NCBI GenBank assembly: GCA_947591115.1
Contig: CANQCX010000142.1
Span: 1-5,099, forward strand
DNA from: an uncultured Lachnospiraceae bacterium
Lineage (GTDB): Bacteria > Bacillota > Clostridia > Lachnospirales > Lachnospiraceae
Length of the DNA: 5,099 nucleotides
Direction of reading: 5' to 3'
The notes below the pieces were generated by a model. It ran no database searches, had not been told where the DNA came from, and saw only the letters and a program-made list of their open reading frames with translations. Positions 1-5,099 of the stretch are shown here, piece after piece. A program made the position numbers and the translations under genes. Numbering within the stretch: the stretch's first letter is position 1; every line of letters begins with the position of its first letter.

Positions 1-1976
1 CAAGCAGCGTAGAGACTATCGAGAACAGCGCGTTTGCGTATTGCGAAAGCCTGATGGAGATCGTTATTCCGGAAAAAGTGACGGTCATTGAGGATTATAC
101 ATTTGTTTGCTGTACCGGTTTGGAAAAAGTGACGATCCCAGATAGCGTGACGAAAATCGGAGATTATGCATTTGGAAGCTGCGGGTTAAAGAGCGTGACG
201 ATCCCGAAAGCGGTAACAAGCATCGGAGAAGGTGTATTTTCCGGCTGCAGCAGTCTGACAGAGATCAAAGTGGCAGAAGACAATGCCGCTTATGTCAGTG
301 CAGACGGTATACTGTATAACAATGCTAAGAAAGAATTGGTATGCTGTCCGGAAGGAAAAAAAGGAAGCGTAACCATTCCGGAGGGAATAACAAGTATCAG
401 AAGAGATGCGTTTTCTGGAAATGAAAATTTAACAAGCGTTACGCTTCCTTCCAGTATAAAAGATATTATGTATGATGAAGATGGCTGGAGGTACAGTCCG
501 TTTGATGAGTGTTTCGGCTTAACGGAGATCAACATAGCAAACGGAAATCCGGTTTATACCAGCATAGAAGGATGCCTGTATCAGAAAGATGGAGCATCCG
601 GACAGTTGGGATTGGTATGCTGCCCGAAAGGAAGGGAAGGAACCTTCACGTTTCCGGAAAATGCGGATGTTGAATATATTGGAGCATACGCTTTTTATAA
701 CTGCAGCGGTCTTACCCATATCAAACTTCCGTTTGGATTAACATGGATCGAAGACGGTGCGTTTTGCTGGTGCAACAATCTTGCAAGCATCGAGATTCCA
801 TACGGTGTGGCATGGATGGGCGAGAATTTATTCCATGGATGCGAACATCTGACCAGCATTACCATTCCGGCAAGCGTATACAAGATTAACGGAGATATAG
901 GATTTCCGCCGGATGTTACTGTTTATGGACAAGAGGGTTCTTATGCGCAGGAGTATATAAAAGAGTATGATCCGGAGGGAGCGTTCCTTAAATTCCAGCC
1001 AATTACAAGCAGTGTGAAGCTGACATCGACGGAGCAGACATTTGACGGAACAAAGGATCTGGTATTCCGTCTGGAAAATGCGGCAGGAGCGGTTAAAGAG
1101 ATTAAGGGCATCCGGTTCTGCTGGAGTGATGCTAAGAACGACATGTACAGATATTTCCAGATTGACAACTACGGCAAATCCTATGGATATGATCCGCAGA
1201 GCGGAACGCTTGTCATTTACAAGGAAGCTGTTTCCGCGCTCGTTTACAGCGAAGATGCATATAAAGGAAAGACTTATATCGGAGGAATTGATTATATCGC
1301 GGCGGACGGAACGGAAAAGACGATGGACGCAATGGCGTGGAAAGTGACAGTGGCGCCTCGTTCTACGAAAGCGGTTTCGCAGAAGGTAGAAACGCTTACC
1401 CAAAATCAGACAGCAGTTGCAGCAGATCAGATGAAGGAACTGGTAGAGGACAATAAGAAAAATGATGTTGTGATCCGGCTTGCCAATAATATCTGCTTTA
1501 CGTTTGCAAAAGGCACCATGCAGATGGTAGAAGGGAAAAACAGCTATGATTTCGGTGCGAATGTTTACAAGGAATACAGCAAGCTGACCAAGCCGCCATT
1601 TGCCGAGGACGAGTTTGTACAGGCGATCAATTATAACTACAGCGGAAATCTTCCGGCGGAAGCTTCTATCAGCATTCCGGTAGACACGAAGTGGATCGGG
1701 AAGACACTGTACTACTATGAAGTGACCGCAGACGGAAGGTATATATATGTGGACAGTGATGTTGTGGACAAAGACGGCTTCTTTACGATTCAGCAGAGCC
1801 ACTGCTCGAATTATGTTATCTCCACGAAAGCGATAGCGGAAAGTCCGAAAACAGGAGACAGCAATGCGTCTGCATTCTGGATCATGCTCCTGCTTTTTGC
1901 AGCAGGAAGCCTGTGCGCGGTAGGAGGCTTTATCGCCGCAAACAGAAAGAGGATTGGAAGATTTGAAAAAGAATGA
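1..1976 (+). CDS. LRR_5 (BspA-like) cell-wall-anchored surface protein, 5'-truncated by the window
   Basis: The reading frame is open from base 3, so the ATG at 54 is an internal Met and the real start and signal peptide lie upstream. 657 residues are visible, numbered here from base 3. Residues 1-309 are about nine LRR_5 repeats of the form VTxIGxxAFxxCxxLxxVxIP, broken by two islands (about 94-128 and 182-220) with the Y-dG-LY...LVCCP pattern usual in BspA-like proteins. Residues about 336-452 form an unidentified, probably beta-rich domain. Residues about 453-608 resemble a beta-sandwich module common before the anchor in clostridial surface proteins (GNLPAEASISIPV, KTLYYYEV, HCSNYVIS). 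The C-terminus is a sortase signal: SPKTG at 614-618, a hydrophobic helix at about 625-646, then NRKR. The protein is therefore expected to be exported and covalently attached to peptidoglycan. LRR_5 proteins are often linked to adhesion or host binding, but the ligand here is unknown. A terminator follows 29 bases after the stop codon. Confidence 0.93.
   Translation, partial: SSVETIENSAFAYCESLMEIVIPEKVTVIEDYTFVCCTGLEKVTIPDSVTKIGDYAFGSCGLKSVTIPKAVTSIGEGVFSGCSSLTEIKVAEDNAAYVSADGILYNNAKKELVCCPEGKKGSVTIPEGITSIRRDAFSGNENLTSVTLPSSIKDIMYDEDGWRYSPFDECFGLTEINIANGNPVYTSIEGCLYQKDGASGQLGLVCCPKGREGTFTFPENADVEYIGAYAFYNCSGLTHIKLPFGLTWIEDGAFCWCNNLASIEIPYGVAWMGENLFHGCEHLTSITIPASVYKINGDIGFPPDVTVYGQEGSYAQEYIKEYDPEGAFLKFQPITSSVKLTSTEQTFDGTKDLVFRLENAAGAVKEIKGIRFCWSDAKNDMYRYFQIDNYGKSYGYDPQSGTLVIYKEAVSALVYSEDAYKGKTYIGGIDYIAADGTEKTMDAMAWKVTVAPRSTKAVSQKVETLTQNQTAVAADQMKELVEDNKKNDVVIRLANNICFTFAKGTMQMVEGKNSYDFGANVYKEYSKLTKPPFAEDEFVQAINYNYSGNLPAEASISIPVDTKWIGKTLYYYEVTADGRYIYVDSDVVDKDGFFTIQQSHCSNYVISTKAIAESPKTGDSNASAFWIMLLLFAAGSLCAVGGFIAANRKRIGRFEKE
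3..929 (+). repeat. LRR_5 leucine-rich repeat array inside the surface protein gene
   Basis: About nine units of roughly 23 residues are visible, with conserved I/V-xxI, AF/VF, C and LxxVxIP positions. They begin at the window edge, so more units probably lie upstream. The first four units (to about base 280) are nearly contiguous. Two non-repeat islands then interrupt the array before a final run of three units. The array ends with a VYGQEGSYAQEY cap, a common terminal element of these arrays. Conservation is at the protein level: the DNA units have diverged, so this is an old array and not a recent tandem duplication. Confidence 0.88.
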
Positions 1977-2004
1977 TGTGGTATAGCAGCTAGATAGAAG
2001 ATAG

Positions 2005-2033
2005 AGTCCTTCGCCGTACGGCGAAGGACTTTT
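2005..2033 (+). terminator. Rho-independent terminator after the surface protein gene
   Basis: A perfect 11-bp stem (AGTCCTTCGCC pairing with GGCGAAGGACT) encloses a GTAC loop and runs directly into TTTT at 2030-2033. It lies 28 bases after the stop codon of the LRR gene and about 57 bases before the next promoter, so it cleanly separates the two transcription units. The T-tract is short but the stem is long and GC-rich. Because the stem is symmetric it could also act on the opposite strand, where the preceding AGTCC is not followed by a T-run. Confidence 0.9.
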
Positions 2034-2089
2034 CGATACCAAGGACAGACGGATCATTCTATCCACAGAATTGGAGAAAACTCCGGTTT

Positions 2090-2118
2090 TTGACAAATCC
2101 CCAGAAAATTGATAGAAT
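2090..2118 (+). promoter_or_regulatory. Sigma-A type promoter for the ABC transporter gene
   Basis: The -35 box is a perfect TTGACA at 2090-2095. A 17-bp spacer leads to a -10 box TAGAAT at 2113-2118, preceded by the extended -10 dinucleotide TG at 2110-2111. Transcription should start near 2125, giving a leader of about 28 bases before the ATG at 2153. The match is close enough to predict strong constitutive activity. The palindrome GTACGTAC (2120-2127) lies over the predicted start point and could be an operator, but nothing further supports that. Confidence 0.85.
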
Positions 2119-2140
2119 CGTACGTACCAATGGAACAATG

Positions 2141-2148
2141 AGAAGGTG
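2141..2148 (+). promoter_or_regulatory. Ribosome binding site that fixes the ABC transporter start
   Basis: AGAAGGTG lies with its AGG six bases before the ATG at 2153. It sits downstream of the alternative in-frame ATG at 2138, which has no Shine-Dalgarno sequence and would leave a leader of only about 13 bases. An in-frame TTG at 2090 is the -35 box itself and cannot be on the transcript. The start at 2153 is therefore preferred. Confidence 0.75.
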
Positions 2149-2152
2149 CGTC

Positions 2153-3883
2153 ATGAGTAAGAATTTAAAGAAAATGCTTCAATATTATCGCCCTTATCGG
2201 GCGATTTTTTGGGCGGATATGTTTTTTGCGGCGCTGTCTGCCGCAGCGGCTCTGATTATACCGCTGGTAGTGCGTTATGTAACGGGTACGCTGATCTATC
2301 GGGAGCCGCAGGAGATTCTAAGCCAACTGGTAAAGATCGCGGTCTTTCTGGCGGTCTTATTGGCGGTGGACTGCTACAGCCGGTTTTTTATCGGCAATTA
2401 CGGCCATGTAATGGGTGCGAAAATGGAGTATGACATGCGGGCGGAGCTTTTTGCGCACATGCAGAAGCTCTCGTTTTCCTTCTACGACGATGCGAAGGTC
2501 GGGCAGCTTATGAGCCGGATCACGTCGGATCTGTTCGATATTACGGAATTGCTGCATCATGGGCCGGAAAATCTGATCTTATCCCTGTTAAAAATAACCG
2601 GTGCGTTTTTGATCCTGCTTTGCATCAACGGATGGCTGGCGCTTGCCGCCTTTGTCGTCATTCCGGTTTTGTTTTTGTTTGCGTTCTTTCTGAACCGGAA
2701 AATGAGAAACGCCTTCCGGCGCAACCGGATAAAAATTGCGGAGATCAATGCGCAGATCGAAGATAATCTGTCCGGTATCCGCGTGGTAAAATCGTTTGCC
2801 AATGAGGAAATAGAAAACCGGAAGTTTCAGGTCGGAAACGACGGCTTTCTTTCCGCCAAAAAGAACAGCTACCGTTATATGGGGTGCTTTCAGGCGGGCG
2901 TAGGCGTATTTACCACGCTGATCCAGATCAACGTCATTCTGGCGGGAGGAGTGCTGATCGCAGGCCGGCACCTGAATATCAGCGATCTGATCACGTTTCT
3001 TTTGTATATCGGTGTTTTTACGGAGCCGATCCGCACGTTAGTGGATTTTACGGAGCAGTTCCAGAACGGGTACACAGGATTTGAGCGTTTTCGGGAGATC
3101 ATGGATATCCGGCCGGATATTCAGGACGCAAAGGACGCGGCGGAATTAACGGATGTTATCGGAAATATTTCCTTTGAAAACGTATCGTTCCATTATAAAG
3201 AAAATACGGACTGCGTGTTAAGCAGCATCAATCTGGAGGTGCCGGCAGGAGCGTATATCGCGCTGGTTGGTCCCTCCGGAGTAGGAAAAACCACACTGTG
3301 TTCGCTGATTCCGCGTTTTTACGACGTGACGGAGGGAACGATCCGCATCGACGGAAAAGATATCAGAAGCGTTACGCAGAAAAGCCTGCGGAATCAGATC
3401 GGCATTGTGCAGCAGGATATCTATCTGTTTGCGGGAACGATTTATGAAAATATCGCGTACGGAAAGCCGGGAGCCGGAAGGGAGGAGGTCATCGAAGCGG
3501 CGAAAAATGCGAATGCGGATGAATTTATACGCGCGTTTCCGGACGGCTACGATACCGACATCGGGCAGCGCGGAATCAAACTGTCCGGAGGACAGAAGCA
3601 GCGTCTGTCCATTGCGCGCGTCTTTTTAAAAAATCCGCCGATTCTGATTTTTGACGAAGCAACCTCGGCGTTGGATAATGAGAGTGAGCGCGTGGTTCAG
3701 GAATCACTGGAAAAACTGGCGAAAAACCGGACGACGTTTGTCATTGCCCACCGCCTTACCACCATTCAGAATGCCGAGAAAATTCTGGTTCTGACAGAAA
3801 AAGGAATCGAAGAGTCCGGAACCCACGAACAGCTTTTGGAAAAAGGCGGTATTTATGAAAAGTTGTACCGTATGCATGATTAG
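2153..3883 (+). CDS. ABC half-transporter, exporter type (fused permease and ATPase)
   Basis: The 576-residue protein has the usual length and order of a type IV exporter half-molecule: a six-helix ABC membrane domain (helices near 18-40, 55-78, 139-158, 161-180, 247-270, 277-296) followed by a nucleotide-binding domain from about 338. ATPase motifs are intact: A-loop Tyr348, Walker A GPSGVGKT at 373-380, Q-loop Gln421, signature LSGGQ at 477-481, Walker B ILIFDE at 497-502 with catalytic Glu502, and H-loop His533. It should work in the cytoplasmic membrane. Only one half-transporter is seen, so a homodimer is likely, as for MsbA-like and YwjA-like proteins, which the ATPase part recalls. The substrate (drug, lipid or peptide) cannot be told from sequence; no peptidase C39 domain or His/Cys metal motif is present. 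It has its own promoter. No terminator follows it, and the COG0523 gene starts 90 bases downstream. Confidence 0.95.
   Translation: MSKNLKKMLQYYRPYRAIFWADMFFAALSAAAALIIPLVVRYVTGTLIYREPQEILSQLVKIAVFLAVLLAVDCYSRFFIGNYGHVMGAKMEYDMRAELFAHMQKLSFSFYDDAKVGQLMSRITSDLFDITELLHHGPENLILSLLKITGAFLILLCINGWLALAAFVVIPVLFLFAFFLNRKMRNAFRRNRIKIAEINAQIEDNLSGIRVVKSFANEEIENRKFQVGNDGFLSAKKNSYRYMGCFQAGVGVFTTLIQINVILAGGVLIAGRHLNISDLITFLLYIGVFTEPIRTLVDFTEQFQNGYTGFERFREIMDIRPDIQDAKDAAELTDVIGNISFENVSFHYKENTDCVLSSINLEVPAGAYIALVGPSGVGKTTLCSLIPRFYDVTEGTIRIDGKDIRSVTQKSLRNQIGIVQQDIYLFAGTIYENIAYGKPGAGREEVIEAAKNANADEFIRAFPDGYDTDIGQRGIKLSGGQKQRLSIARVFLKNPPILIFDEATSALDNESERVVQESLEKLAKNRTTFVIAHRLTTIQNAEKILVLTEKGIEESGTHEQLLEKGGIYEKLYRMHD
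2187..2210 (+). terminator. Possible intragenic terminator or attenuator in the ABC gene (weak call)
   Basis: A perfect 7-bp stem (ATCGCCC pairing with GGGCGAT) with a TTATC loop is followed by six T's (2205-2210), the full layout of an intrinsic terminator. It lies within codons 12-20 of the ABC transporter, about 60 bases after the predicted transcription start. It encodes the segment YRPYRAIF, so the bases are constrained by protein coding and the structure may be accidental. A translating ribosome would cover it, so it could only act when translation of the transcript is poor. No competing antiterminator arm is visible. Confidence 0.35.
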
Positions 3884-3886
3884 TGT

Positions 3887-3915
3887 TTGCATTCTTGCGG
3901 TAATCATAGTAAAAT
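3887..3915 (+). promoter_or_regulatory. Candidate promoter for the COG0523 GTPase gene
   Basis: TTGCAT (3887-3892), a 17-bp spacer and TAAAAT (3910-3915) give a correctly spaced sigma-A type element just after the ABC stop codon. The -10 is good (5 of 6) and the -35 is weak (TTG only). An alternative -10, TACAAT at 3915-3920, lacks a properly spaced -35. Transcription would start near 3922. The weak -35 is compatible with a regulated promoter or with partial read-through from the ABC gene. Confidence 0.5.
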
Positions 3916-3934
3916 ACAATGTTGTGATCGTAAC

Positions 3935-3949
3935 TCCGGTTAAACCGGA
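3935..3949 (+). promoter_or_regulatory. 15-bp palindrome in the leader of the COG0523 gene, possible operator
   Basis: TCCGGTT and AACCGGA are perfect 7-bp inverted arms around one central A. The site lies just downstream of the predicted transcription start and 11 bases before the Shine-Dalgarno AAGGAG. It could bind a dimeric repressor, or in RNA form a 5-bp GC-rich stem with a TTAAA loop near the ribosome site. It does not match the TCGTAAT-N-ATTACGA form of Bacillus Zur boxes; only a single TCGTAA half (3929-3934) lies beside it. Confidence 0.4.
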
Positions 3950-3973
3950 TAGAAATAGGAAAGGAGCGGACAT

Positions 3974-5099
3974 ATGACAAAGATTGATATTGTTTCCGGC
4001 TTTTTAGGAGCGGGAAAAACAACTTTTATTAAAAAGATGATCGAGGAAGCGTTTCAGGGAGAGCAGATCGTCCTGATCGAAAATGAATTCGGGGAGGTCG
4101 GGATCGACGGCGGATTTTTAAAGGATTCCGGAATTGAGATTACGGAAATGAACTCCGGCTGCATCTGCTGTTCATTGGTCGGAGACTTCGGAAAGAACTT
4201 AAACGAGGTCATTACCAAGTTTCATCCGGATCGGATTTTAATCGAGCCGTCGGGCGTCGGCAAATTATCCGATGTCATGAAATCGGTCATTGATATAGAA
4301 AAAGAGCAGGACGTCAAGCTGAATGCGCTGGTAACGGTGGTCAACGCCCTGAAAGCCAGCAAGCAGATGAAAGCCTTCGGCGAATTTTTCAACAATCAGA
4401 TCGCCTATGCCACTACGGTTCTTTTGAGCCGTACCCAGAATGCGACGGAAGAACAACTGGAGCTTTGCGTAAAGCAGATTCAGGCGTTGAATGCGAAAGC
4501 GGCGGTTATTACAACGGCGTGGGATGAAATTTCCGGCGCGCAGATCTTAAAAGTCATGGAGGGACAGGATAATCTCGAAATGAAGGTGCTTGCGGAGGCG
4601 CGTCATGCACAGGATGAAGAGGAGCACGAGCATGAGCATCATCATGAGCACGACGAGCACGAACACGAGCATGAACATCATCATGAACACGACGAGCACG
4701 AACATCATCATGAGCATGACGAGCACGAACACGAGCACGAGCAGCATGACGAGCATGAGCACGAACACGAACATCATCATGAGCATGACGAGCATGGGCA
4801 TGAGCATCATCATGAGCACGACGAGCATGGGCATGAGCACGAGCATCATCATGAGCACGAGCACGAACATCATCATGAGCACGACGAGCACGAACACGAA
4901 CATCATCATGAGCATGACGAGCATGGGCATGAGCATCATCATCACCACCATGCGGACGACATCTTTACAAGCTGGGGCAGGGAGACGCCGCATAAATTTG
5001 AGCGGGCAAAGATCGAAGAAATCTTAAAAGGCTTTGTGGATGCGGACAATATCCTGCGTGCAAAAGGAATGGTAGAAAGCACCGACGGAAGCTGGATCT
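3974..5099 (+). CDS. COG0523 (CobW/P47K) metal-chaperone GTPase with a giant His-rich linker, 3'-truncated by the window
   Basis: The ATG follows AAGGAG (3961-3966) by seven bases. 375 residues are visible with no stop before the window end. Residues 1-210 are a G3E-type P-loop GTPase: Walker A GFLGAGKTT at 9-17, ENEFGEVGID at 36-45, the family-defining metal site GCICC at 62-66 (Cys63, Cys65, Cys66), and the Walker B region ILIEPSG at 88-94. Residues 218-326 are almost pure His/Glu/Asp. Residues about 329-375 begin the CobW C-terminal domain (FTSW, HKFERAKIEEIL, ILRAKGMV). COG0523 proteins are cytoplasmic and use GTP hydrolysis to deliver metals, zinc for ZNG1/YjiA-like members and cobalt for CobW; the linker position is where the family carries shorter His stretches. 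The metal and client here are not evident. An oddity is SRTQ (152-155) in place of the NKxD guanine-specificity motif. The start codon, Shine-Dalgarno and domain order make this a confident call despite truncation. Confidence 0.95.
   Translation, partial: MTKIDIVSGFLGAGKTTFIKKMIEEAFQGEQIVLIENEFGEVGIDGGFLKDSGIEITEMNSGCICCSLVGDFGKNLNEVITKFHPDRILIEPSGVGKLSDVMKSVIDIEKEQDVKLNALVTVVNALKASKQMKAFGEFFNNQIAYATTVLLSRTQNATEEQLELCVKQIQALNAKAAVITTAWDEISGAQILKVMEGQDNLEMKVLAEARHAQDEEEHEHEHHHEHDEHEHEHEHHHEHDEHEHHHEHDEHEHEHEQHDEHEHEHEHHHEHDEHGHEHHHEHDEHGHEHEHHHEHEHEHHHEHDEHEHEHHHEHDEHGHEHHHHHHADDIFTSWGRETPHKFERAKIEEILKGFVDADNILRAKGMVESTDGSWI
4625..4951 (+). repeat. Imperfect triplet/tandem repeat encoding the 109-residue His-rich linker
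   Basis: The tract is built only of CAT/CAC, GAG/GAA, GAC, three GGG codons and one CAG. By codon it gives 61 His, 36 Glu, 8 Asp, 3 Gly and 1 Gln. The core unit HHHEHDEH occurs seven times, mostly spaced 8-13 residues apart, with a single larger gap of 23 around EQHDEH, and the tract ends in six consecutive His. Every HHH block starts with CATCATCAT, while isolated His codons vary between CAT and CAC. Unit spacing is irregular but always a multiple of three, so changes in copy number keep the frame. Alternation of His with acidic residues fits a high-capacity, probably disordered, metal-binding or metal-storing segment. Confidence 0.95.
4757..4942 (+). repeat. Exact 57-bp direct repeat pair within the His-rich tract
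   Basis: Bases 4757-4813 and 4886-4942 are identical over 57 bp (19 codons), including all synonymous choices and the rare GGG codon. The identity stops abruptly on both sides (T versus C before, G versus C after). The copies start 129 bp apart, so recombination between them would delete or duplicate exactly 43 codons in frame. This points to recent duplication or gene conversion within the tract. Confidence 0.93.

Noticed and set aside
2073..2091. Hairpin GGAG-AAAA-CTCC followed by a T-run just before the ABC promoter
   Set aside because: The stem has only four Watson-Crick pairs plus possible G-U pairs, and a strong terminator already sits upstream. The T's overlap the -35 box. It is too weak to call.
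2056..2118. 8-bp inverted repeat ATTCTATC / GATAGAAT, the second arm covering the -10 box
   Set aside because: The arms are 47 bases apart and AT-rich, so an 8-bp match is easily explained by chance, and no other operator-like feature supports it.
828..2138. Long antisense open frame of 436 codons opposite the surface protein gene
   Set aside because: It has high Arg/Cys/His/Phe content, no recognisable domain and runs through the terminator and promoter region. The sense frame has clear LRR and sortase motifs.
3884..3973. Cobalamin riboswitch or other large leader RNA upstream of the CobW-family gene
   Set aside because: The whole spacer is 90 bases and the predicted leader about 50, too short for a B12 riboswitch, and no B12-box-like sequence is seen.
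4625..4951. CRISPR array or non-coding satellite in the repetitive tract
   Set aside because: The repeats are irregular in length, have no unique spacers, keep a strict triplet frame and lie inside an intact COG0523 protein.
4547..4993. Antisense open frame composed mostly of Met, Val and Leu that looks like a membrane protein
   Set aside because: It is the reverse complement of the His/Glu codon repeat (ATG, GTG, CTC). The hydrophobic look is a by-product of repeat composition.
4590..5027. Second + strand open frame rich in Met, Ser, Thr and Ile across the His-rich tract
   Set aside because: It is the out-of-frame reading of the CAY/GAR repeat, which contains no stop codons in that frame. 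It has no ribosome site and no sensible domain content.
1..5099. One functional system joining the surface protein, the ABC exporter and the metallochaperone
   Set aside because: A strong terminator and a separate promoter divide the surface gene from the exporter, and neither it nor the exporter carries metal-binding motifs. Neighbourhood alone does not support a joint function.

Overview
The window looks like chromosomal DNA from a Gram-positive, low-to-moderate GC member of the Clostridia, most likely a gut Lachnospiraceae-type bacterium. This is inferred from three things: a BspA-type leucine-rich-repeat surface protein with a sortase signal of the SPKTG kind, purine-rich Shine-Dalgarno sites, and near-consensus sigma-A promoters. 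Species cannot be named from the sequence alone. All three genes lie on the + strand, and there are no tRNA, rRNA, CRISPR or insertion-sequence signatures.

Region 1 (1-1976) is the 3' part of a large cell-wall-anchored protein. An array of LRR_5 repeats is followed by two probable beta-rich domains, a sortase motif, a membrane helix and a basic tail. A perfect-stem intrinsic terminator (2005-2033) closes this transcription unit.

Region 2 (2090-3883) is a self-contained unit. A strong promoter (TTGACA, 17-bp spacer, extended -10 TAGAAT) drives a complete 576-residue ABC half-transporter of the exporter type, with all nucleotide-binding motifs intact. A second terminator-like hairpin with six T's lies inside its first 20 codons. 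It may be chance or a translation-coupled attenuator.

Region 3 (3884-5099) holds a 90-bp spacer with a plausible promoter and a 15-bp palindrome. It is followed by a COG0523 (CobW/P47K) metal-chaperone GTPase that runs off the window end. The gene carries a 109-residue linker containing 61 histidines, placed between the GTPase domain and the CobW C-terminal domain. It also has SRTQ where the usual guanine-specificity motif NKxD is expected. This is the most unusual object in the window.

No terminator is visible between the ABC gene and the COG0523 gene, so read-through is possible, but the sequence does not show that the two work together. The surface protein is transcriptionally separated and probably unrelated to them.
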